Assembly: GCF_000427465.1 (NCBI RefSeq)
Contig: NZ_ATYB01000008.1
Coordinates: 806,001 to 870,000 of the forward strand
DNA from: Sinorhizobium arboris LMG 14919
Lineage (GTDB): Bacteria; Pseudomonadota; Alphaproteobacteria; Rhizobiales; Rhizobiaceae
Direction of reading: 5' to 3'
DNA: 64,000 bases
Made by a program: the position numbers and the translations under genes. The notes under the pieces were generated by a model. The model was not told the origin of the DNA. It saw only the letters and a list, made by a program, of their open reading frames with translations, and searched no databases. Numbering within the stretch: the stretch's first letter is position 1; every line of letters starts with the position of its first letter. Positions 58,484-64,000 of this stretch are shown here, one piece after another.

Positions 58484-59806
58484 TCACGGCGCCCCGGCTT
58501 GCGAGCGTTCTTCACTGTCGAGGGTTTCATCCAAATAGACCTTCTTGGGCGGCACGCCGCGGCCCTCGATTATGGTGACCGGCGCGGTGATCGTGGCGGC
58601 CGCCACGGTGCCGACGTTCTTGGCAGTACCGGCAACGACGGCGGTGATCCCCTCGCCCAGACTGATCTCGGAGTCTGTCAGCGTCTGGCCCTTGATGATC
58701 CGTTGCCCGATCAGTTGAACGATTTCGGGGCTCTCGGCGAACTTACCGTGGTGCAGGCCGTCGTCCGTCTGGACCTTGGTGAGGTCGATGGCCGTGATGC
58801 CGGCATCCTCCAGCTGCGTCCGATAAGGTTCCGCAGTCGGATCGATCGCACCGAGCCGCGACACGTCCCCGGAGATCAGCCGCGAAAGCGCCAGCGCGCG
58901 GTCGTCCTGCGAGACGAAGATGGTGAACTTCGGCCGCGCCTTGCCCATGTCGACCCATTGCTTGGCGAAGACGTCGAGATCGATATCCGGCGAAGCGAGG
59001 ACCACGTTCTCGATCTTCGGCGCGATCTTCCCGTCGCGGATACCCATCTGGCGCAGCGCCTCCATCGTCAGCCAGGTTCCCATGGAATGGGCAAGGATGG
59101 TGACGTCCTTGACCTTCGGGGCTTCCGCCAATGTACGCAGCGTATCCTCGAGCGCGGTTCGCGAGTAATTGGTGCTTTCCTTGTCGTAATTATAGTCGAA
59201 GACCCGTGCCCGCGACGGCCAGGTAAACAGGATCGGCGTCGCCTGGGCACCGGAATCGTGAACAATCTGCGCCAGCCGGAAGACCGCATCCTCGTAGCGG
59301 TTGTTGAAGCCGTGTACGAAGAGAAGCACATGGCCTTCCTCGTTATGCACCTGGAACCAGCTGCGCGCCTCGTCATCGGATGCCAGTTCGCGCACGCGCG
59401 TGACGGCGAAATCGGTTTCGGGGTTGGGAGGCAGCTTTCGCGGCCATTGCACCGTCCCCGGCTGGCGGCGCGAGTCGGGCGGTATCGAGACTGCCACATC
59501 GGTCATCGAAAGCGTCGGGCTGCGTTCTCCCGAAAACAGTGTAGCCGGATCTCCCGAGGGCTGGCGTGTGGTCGCGACAAGCATGTCGACCTGCGAAGTC
59601 GTCGATGGCTGCGCCAGAGCGACCGGAGTCATCACGCCTTTTGGGTGGCCCCCGCAGCCCGCCAACAGTGCGAGCGCGAGAAACGCCGATAAGATCGATC
59701 CCCCGGCTTTGGCTACACGGGACCCGTCGCCGCGCGAGCTTACGTCACTCAAACCACGCCTCACAAATTTCGGACGCCGTCGCGCCCCCCACTCCACTCG
59801 GCCCAC
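58484..59806 (-). CDS. Lipoprotein alpha/beta hydrolase, DUF900 family
   Basis: The protein has a lipobox (ILSAFLALALLAGC), a DUF900 alpha/beta hydrolase domain with VLLFVHGFNNRYEDAVF and the nucleophile elbow LAHSMGTW, and a C-terminal tail with alternating beta strands. The ATG at 59806 gives 440 residues but an unusually long 36-residue stretch before the hydrophobic core; a GTG at 59716 would give a standard lipoprotein signal, so the true start may be there. It would be attached to the periplasmic face of a membrane. The substrate is unknown. Confidence 0.75.
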   Translation of the reverse strand: MGRVEWGARRRPKFVRRGLSDVSSRGDGSRVAKAGGSILSAFLALALLAGCGGHPKGVMTPVALAQPSTTSQVDMLVATTRQPSGDPATLFSGERSPTLSMTDVAVSIPPDSRRQPGTVQWPRKLPPNPETDFAVTRVRELASDDEARSWFQVHNEEGHVLLFVHGFNNRYEDAVFRLAQIVHDSGAQATPILFTWPSRARVFDYNYDKESTNYSRTALEDTLRTLAEAPKVKDVTILAHSMGTWLTMEALRQMGIRDGKIAPKIENVVLASPDIDLDVFAKQWVDMGKARPKFTIFVSQDDRALALSRLISGDVSRLGAIDPTAEPYRTQLEDAGITAIDLTKVQTDDGLHHGKFAESPEIVQLIGQRIIKGQTLTDSEISLGEGITAVVAGTAKNVGTVAAATITAPVTIIEGRGVPPKKVYLDETLDSEERSQAGAP

Positions 59807-59899
59807 GCCCGCCTGCGTGCGGCCCGTTCGACGCCATCCCAGAAGCGACTATCGAGCAAGAACGAATCGCGCCGGAACGCGACCAATCCCCTCTGCAAC

Positions 59900-59942
59900 C
59901 TACTGCATGTTTCCTTTAAGCGTAACCCTTTTGGATAGAGCG
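59900..59942. repeat. Partial CATGCAGCAA-type repeat joined to a TAGAGCG sequence
   Basis: TACTGCATGTTTCCTTTAAG matches the first part of the element at 20792, but the core and hairpin are missing; TAGAGCGGGACGAGG follows directly at 59936. The two rhizobial repeat types are thus fused in a 40-base gap between genes. Confidence 0.5.
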
Positions 59943-59988
59943 GGACGAGGAAACTGTGCACGGCTTTCCATCCATCCCACTCTTATTT

Positions 59989-60954
59989 TCATGAGCTTCG
60001 AACGCGCCTGACACATCGGAAACCGACATGGCTGGTCGTCGTATCGATCTCCTGGGCATGCCTTGCCGCAGGGCGGTACCGCCGGCAATAGTTCGGCGCG
60101 CAGAGATGCGATCCACCCTTGAGCACCCGGCGCGGAACTCTCACTCTGGCCGCCGGATCGATGCTCGCATCGGCGTCGGAGTTGCGAGGATTGCTGGGAA
60201 TGCAGCAAGGCATGGCGGCCGCTTCCGGATGACGTACGGACCAGTAGTCCGTGGTCCACTCCCAGACGTTGCCGATCATGTCATAAAGCCCATGGCCGTT
60301 CGGCGGGTAGACTTTCACCGGCGACGTCCGCGCGAAACCGTCCTCCATCGAATTCTCGATCGGAAAGCTGCCCTGCCAGGTATTGGCCATATGCTTTCCG
60401 CCCGGCACCAGTTCGTCGCCCCAGGCAAACTCGGCCGCATCGAGACCGCCGCGGGCCGCCAGCTCCCATTCGGCCTCGGTCGGGAGATCCTTGCCGGCCC
60501 ATTCGGCATAGGCTTTGGCGTCGCTATAGGCGACATGGACGACCGGATGATCCAGGATTGCTCCGATGCTGCTCTTGCGCCCCAGGGGGTGCCGCCAGTT
60601 GGCGCCCAAAGTGAAGACCCACCATTGCGATATGTCGGTTCCCTGCAGCGGGCGTTTCGGGGGCGTGAAGACGAGCGAGCCGGCCCTCAGATTGGAGGGG
60701 GGCGCGCCTGGATAGTCTTCGGCGCGCGGCTTTCTTTCGGCAAAGGTCACATGCCCGGTAGCATTCACGAATTCGAGAAACTGCCGGTTCGTTACCGGTG
60801 TCTGGTCGATCCAGAACCCGTCGACGATTACCGGGTGCGCAGGCGCTTCCTCGGGGTAATGGTCGTTCGACCCCATCATGAAGGTCGCACCGGGAACCCA
60901 GACCATCTCCGCCGCGGGTTCAAGGTCGACCACGCTGTTCAAAGAAGGCTTCAT
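59989..60954 (-). CDS. Formylglycine-generating-enzyme (SUMF1) family protein
   Basis: The 321-residue protein has the FGE/SUMF1 fold: WVPGATFMMGSNDHYPEEAP at the start, LPTEAEWELAARGG, IGNVWEWTTDYW, and the C-terminal GGSHLCAPNYCRRYRPAAR, with both cysteines that serve copper binding and catalysis in true formylglycine-generating enzymes. I chose ATG 60954 (AGGAGA 7 bases before). It would oxidise a cysteine of a sulfatase to formylglycine. No sulfatase gene is visible in the window, so the client is elsewhere or different. Confidence 0.85.
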   Translation of the reverse strand: MKPSLNSVVDLEPAAEMVWVPGATFMMGSNDHYPEEAPAHPVIVDGFWIDQTPVTNRQFLEFVNATGHVTFAERKPRAEDYPGAPPSNLRAGSLVFTPPKRPLQGTDISQWWVFTLGANWRHPLGRKSSIGAILDHPVVHVAYSDAKAYAEWAGKDLPTEAEWELAARGGLDAAEFAWGDELVPGGKHMANTWQGSFPIENSMEDGFARTSPVKVYPPNGHGLYDMIGNVWEWTTDYWSVRHPEAAAMPCCIPSNPRNSDADASIDPAARVRVPRRVLKGGSHLCAPNYCRRYRPAARHAQEIDTTTSHVGFRCVRRVRSS

Positions 60955-61092
60955 CGGCAATCTCTCCTGCTACCAATTCCTGCTGCCGTGCGCGGCAGCG
61001 CTTTCCAACGCTCCGGCATCTTGCCCCAGGCTCGCAGTCTTGTCCGCATTCACGTGCCCGGCAGACAGGCTTTTCGAAGCCTGGCCGTTTCC

Positions 61093-62058
61093 TCAGTCCT
61101 GGACGACCGCCCAGTCGTCGTTCGGGTTGAACGTACGGATGGCGGCGGCGGTCTTCTCGGTGTCCTCGCCGAGATCCGCCTCATAGAGGACGCCGCTGCG
61201 ATCGACCAGGAAGGTTTTCACTCCGGTGACGCCGTATTTCACTGGCCAGGCCACGAGGCCGAAACCGGCGATCATGTTGCCATTGATGACGTAGTCGAAT
61301 TTCCCCCCGGCAATATTGTCGCCCTGGCCCGTCAGGATGCGATAGCGGTAGCCTTGAAAGCCCTGGCCGGCCTTGGCCCGGTCCACCGCATCGCCATCGG
61401 CCAGCGCCGCTGCGGCGGGGCTCGCCACGCCGGCGAACTCCTCCGCGGGCCAGTAAAGGCCGTTCTGCTCGCCTTCGTCGCTGATCAGCTTCTGTGCGTA
61501 TTCCAGGACGCCGTCGCCGTCATGGTCGACAAGCGCATATTCCTCCTGCGCTCCGACATAGGCACGCATGGTGGCAATCGTCACAAGCTCGTTATCGCCG
61601 ACCCGACGGTTGGCGATCTCTTCCAGTCCGACAAAGGTGTCGAACGCCCATTTGCCGTCATCCCCCTTCGAGATCGGGAAGGGGAACGGCCACAGTTCGT
61701 CGCCGATCTCGATGACCTTGCGGCCCTCCACATCCTCAACGACGACCTTCTCCTTCACGCCTTCGCGAATGTCGGCATAGCTCTCCATCACCCCCTCGCT
61801 GGACCTGGTCCTGGCCGGGTCCAGGCCGAGAAGGGCCGCGAGCTTGTCAAAGTCGCCGCCATTGACGGTCTGCTTGAAGGCCTCGACCGCCAGTTCCGGC
61901 GTATCGAAGACGGGCGGGTCCTCTGCCGCCGCATAATCCGCAAGCGGCGCATCGTCACCCGCTTCCTGTGCCAGGGCCACCGGCGCAATCGCGACGCCGC
62001 CGAGAAGGATCATCCCGAAGAGCGAGAGAGCGATCCCGTCACGAATGGATTTGGTCAT
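61093..62058 (-). CDS. DUF2950 periplasmic protein
   Basis: The 321-residue protein has a signal peptide (LSLFGMILLGGVAIAPVALAQ) and the DUF2950 pattern (FDTPELAVEAFKQTVNGGDF, ELWPFPFPISKGDDGKWAFD, DGDGVLEYAQKL). GGGAGG precedes ATG 62058, 18 bases after the DUF3300 gene ends. DUF2950 and DUF3300 genes commonly occur as a pair; a role in the envelope is likely but the activity is unknown. Confidence 0.82.
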   Translation of the reverse strand: MTKSIRDGIALSLFGMILLGGVAIAPVALAQEAGDDAPLADYAAAEDPPVFDTPELAVEAFKQTVNGGDFDKLAALLGLDPARTRSSEGVMESYADIREGVKEKVVVEDVEGRKVIEIGDELWPFPFPISKGDDGKWAFDTFVGLEEIANRRVGDNELVTIATMRAYVGAQEEYALVDHDGDGVLEYAQKLISDEGEQNGLYWPAEEFAGVASPAAAALADGDAVDRAKAGQGFQGYRYRILTGQGDNIAGGKFDYVINGNMIAGFGLVAWPVKYGVTGVKTFLVDRSGVLYEADLGEDTEKTAAAIRTFNPNDDWAVVQD

Positions 62059-62076
62059 CGTAGCCTCCCGATCTGA

Positions 62077-63453
62077 TTACCGCCGACGTCCGCCGCCACG
62101 CTTCACCATCTTGTGCCCGCCGCCGCCCCGATGGCCGCCGCCCATGGAATGATGCCCACGGTTGGACGAGATATGCGTCTGGTGCTTGCTGCCCACCTTG
62201 CCGAGAGCCGAATGCTTGCCGCCTGAGGAATGGCGCACGTTCGCGCCGGGCTTCGGCGCATGCGCCTTGCGGTGGACGTTCGACCGGGCGCCCGCGGCCT
62301 TGCCGGTGCTTGCGCGGGCGCGGTTCGCCGCCGGCCCGCCATCCCGGCGCGGTGCGTCTACGCGCCGCTGGACATTTCCCGGCCGCTCGCGTTCGGCCCG
62401 GGCGCGGCTCGCATCGACCTTGCTTTTGCGGATGTCGTCGACGGAAACCTTGCCGGATCTGCGGGCGATTTCTCCGCCGCCGCGCACATCCTTCGCGCGG
62501 TTGGCGATGTTGTTGTTGCGGTTGGCCTTGAAATCGTTCTTAAGCTTGTCGCGATCGATATTGGCGAGCTGGTTTCTGTCGAACTTGATTTTGGACCGGT
62601 CGACGTTCTTCCAGTCGACGTCGTTCATCTTGAACTTGTCCCGGTCGATATCAATGTCGTTGAAGCAATTGTCGCAATCGATGTCGACATCGCCGTCCCA
62701 GTGTCCGCCCCAAACGCCCCAGTCGTCCCAGTCGACCGCTGCCGCCCATATGGCGGCACCGGTGATCGCGGCGGCAAAGTAGGGCGCCGACGGATAATAG
62801 TAATTCGGATAGGGATCGGGGTAATAGGCAACTGGCGCCGGGGCATAGCCCGGCTCATAGAGCATTTCCGGCTCGTATCTCGGAACATAGATCTTTTCCG
62901 GATCCGCCGCCTGGATGACGATCTTGTCGCCCTCGTTGACGACTTTCACTTTTTCGTCGGTCTTTATGACGCCATCCGCTACGGCCTTGTCGCGCAAGGT
63001 CTGGATCGCGATCAGCACGTCCTTCTGCTGGTAGGCGAGCGCGCTTCCCAGTGCCTGGGTCCAGTCGAGGTCGTCGCTCATCATCTTGACGATCTCGGGA
63101 TAGTTGAGAAGCGATATCACACTGTCGTCCCAGCTATCCTTCGGCTGCAGGTCCTTGGCCGTCTTCTTCTCGTCGATGAATCGGGCGGCCTCCACGATCT
63201 GCAACGGATAGAGCGAAGCCGAACTGACGAGGGCGACGAGCTCGTCCGGGTAAAGCGCTATGCGCGCGACCATGATTTCGAGCTCTTCCTCGGTCAGGAG
63301 ATCGGGTTGGCCCTCGCTGGGCGCACTCGCCTCGCCCTGGGTGGCCCCCTGGGCAAGACCTCGGGGAACCGAGGTTGGGCTGGCAGCCATCAAGATCGCC
63401 AGGCCCGCAACACCGATCGGACGGGCGATCAGTCTGAGCAACTCAGTCGGCAT
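62077..63453 (-). CDS. DUF3300 periplasmic protein with a basic low-complexity tail
   Basis: The 458-residue protein has a signal peptide (PIGVAGLAILMAASPTSVPRGLAQ), a DUF3300 domain with LLTEEELEIMVARIALYPDELVALV and DADPEK-type strands, and a C-terminal half that is Asp/Asn-rich (about residues 250-320) and then Arg/Lys/Gly/His-rich. The tail is likely disordered and could bind polyanions such as lipopolysaccharide or peptidoglycan. GGGAG precedes ATG 63453. It is co-transcribed with the DUF2950 gene. Confidence 0.8.
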   Translation of the reverse strand: MPTELLRLIARPIGVAGLAILMAASPTSVPRGLAQGATQGEASAPSEGQPDLLTEEELEIMVARIALYPDELVALVSSASLYPLQIVEAARFIDEKKTAKDLQPKDSWDDSVISLLNYPEIVKMMSDDLDWTQALGSALAYQQKDVLIAIQTLRDKAVADGVIKTDEKVKVVNEGDKIVIQAADPEKIYVPRYEPEMLYEPGYAPAPVAYYPDPYPNYYYPSAPYFAAAITGAAIWAAAVDWDDWGVWGGHWDGDVDIDCDNCFNDIDIDRDKFKMNDVDWKNVDRSKIKFDRNQLANIDRDKLKNDFKANRNNNIANRAKDVRGGGEIARRSGKVSVDDIRKSKVDASRARAERERPGNVQRRVDAPRRDGGPAANRARASTGKAAGARSNVHRKAHAPKPGANVRHSSGGKHSALGKVGSKHQTHISSNRGHHSMGGGHRGGGGHKMVKRGGGRRR

Positions 63454-63607
63454 AGCCTCACTCCCTGCTTTGCGCTTCAGGTTACTGTCTCGAGCGACCG
63501 CCCGATCTCATCTCGTGCTTTGCTCTGCGGCAGCCCGGCATGGGTGCTGAGCAAGGCGGATTGGACTCGCCGCGAGGCGCTTCCGGAGAACTCTGCGCGG
63601 ACACCAC

Positions 63608-64000
63608 TCATTTCGGGAACAGGAACGTGACGGCGAGGCGCGCGCCCCAGCCCTGCGGTCCGTTATCGGGTGCCGCCGCCCAATAGCGGGCGCCGGCAGT
63701 AATGCTCACCGGCTGCTCGCCGACCTTGACCAGCTTGGACACCTGGAAGTTGATCGGGACGGACCACTCGTCGCTCTCCCAGTCGTAGGTGCTTTCGGTA
63801 TTGACCGCGAATGTCCAGGCGTCCGGCGTCGTGTAGGACAAGAAGGGCTGCAGGAAGGTCGAATTGACGTCTGCCCTGTCGTCGTCGCCGGCGAAGGACC
63901 AGATGTGGTTTGCGAGCGCTCCATATGTCCAGGGACCGTCCTGCTTCAAGACGACGGCGGTGGGACCGATGCCCCATTTCTCGCCGCCGAGAAGATCGTC
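63608..64000 (-). CDS. Outer-membrane protein, C-terminal part (transporter/porin-like)
   Basis: The frame is open to the window end; about 131 residues are seen. Strand pattern and motifs (KWGIGPTAVVLKQDGPWTYG, LQPFLSYTTPDAWTF, WSVPINFQVSKLVKVG, VSITAGARYWAA) match the neuromedin-U-like/phenol-pathway MetA-type outer-membrane family, and it ends LAVTFLFPK. The N-terminus and signal peptide lie outside the window. Confidence 0.75.
   Translation of the reverse strand, partial: DDLLGGEKWGIGPTAVVLKQDGPWTYGALANHIWSFAGDDDRADVNSTFLQPFLSYTTPDAWTFAVNTESTYDWESDEWSVPINFQVSKLVKVGEQPVSITAGARYWAAAPDNGPQGWGARLAVTFLFPK

Noticed and set aside
60028..62076. A 682-codon plus-strand frame opposite the FGE and DUF2950 genes
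   Set aside because: Both minus-strand genes have clear family motifs and ribosome sites, while the plus-strand product is a composition artefact.

Overview
The window is GC-rich, densely coded DNA of a Rhizobiaceae type, most like Sinorhizobium/Ensifer. This rests on the abundance of solute transporters (ABC and TRAP), solo GntR/LacI/TetR regulators beside catabolic operons, and interspersed palindromic repeats with a TAGAGCG start or a CATGCAGCAAxxCAAAGTG core that are typical of rhizobial intergenic regions. No rRNA, tRNA, core housekeeping genes, transposases or CRISPR arrays are visible. The content fits an accessory replicon such as a chromid or megaplasmid, but that is inference.

Layout. 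(1) 2-232 is the tail of a zinc-type quinone oxidoreductase. (2) 283-11474 is a minus-strand operon: 5-oxoprolinase-like PxpA and a PxpB-PxpC fusion, a biotin carboxylase-BCCP fusion, a complete oligopeptide-type ABC transporter and an M14 metallopeptidase, with a divergent GntR regulator. (3) 12754-16838 is a FadR-type regulator, a DctPQM TRAP transporter and an RpiB-type isomerase. (4) 16856-20629 is a MacB/Lol-like ABC export system with a divergent TetR gene and a clear operator. (5) 21281-27820 is a LacI regulator and an AfuABC-like ABC importer with an inositol-monophosphatase-family enzyme. (6) 27957-30221 holds an ECF sigma remnant and a two-gene unit of a ClpP-like periplasmic protein and a coiled-coil membrane protein. 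(7) 30439-35908 is a signalling operon: haem-binding periplasmic protein, hybrid histidine kinase, CheY-like receiver and receiver-adenylate cyclase. (8) 36022-44315 is a sugar operon that I read as D-apiose uptake and oxidation (ApnO, SBP, DUF2291 lipoprotein, ATPase, permease, ApsD, ApnL). (9) 44509-49653 is a TetR-regulated RND pump. (10) 49831-53737 is an AraC regulator and an IorAB-type molybdenum hydroxylase. (11) 54247-55410 is a run of very small genes. (12) 55501-57429 is an MFS pump and a divergent TetR gene separated by three CATACGC dyads. (13) 57643-64000 is an envelope-related set: outer-membrane barrel, lipoprotein hydrolase, formylglycine-generating-enzyme homologue, DUF2950, DUF3300 and a partial outer-membrane protein.

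Recurring themes. Most operons sit beside their own regulator, and in several cases an operator-like dyad can be read directly from the DNA. In all four solute-binding-protein operons a stem-loop lies just after the binding-protein gene, consistent with differential expression of binding protein over membrane components. Three genes end in a TAG that is the first three bases of a TAGAGCG repeat. The observations most worth following are the haem-sensor/adenylate-cyclase phosphorelay, the carboxylase-linked PxpABC/peptide transporter operon, and the apparently incomplete D-apiose pathway.
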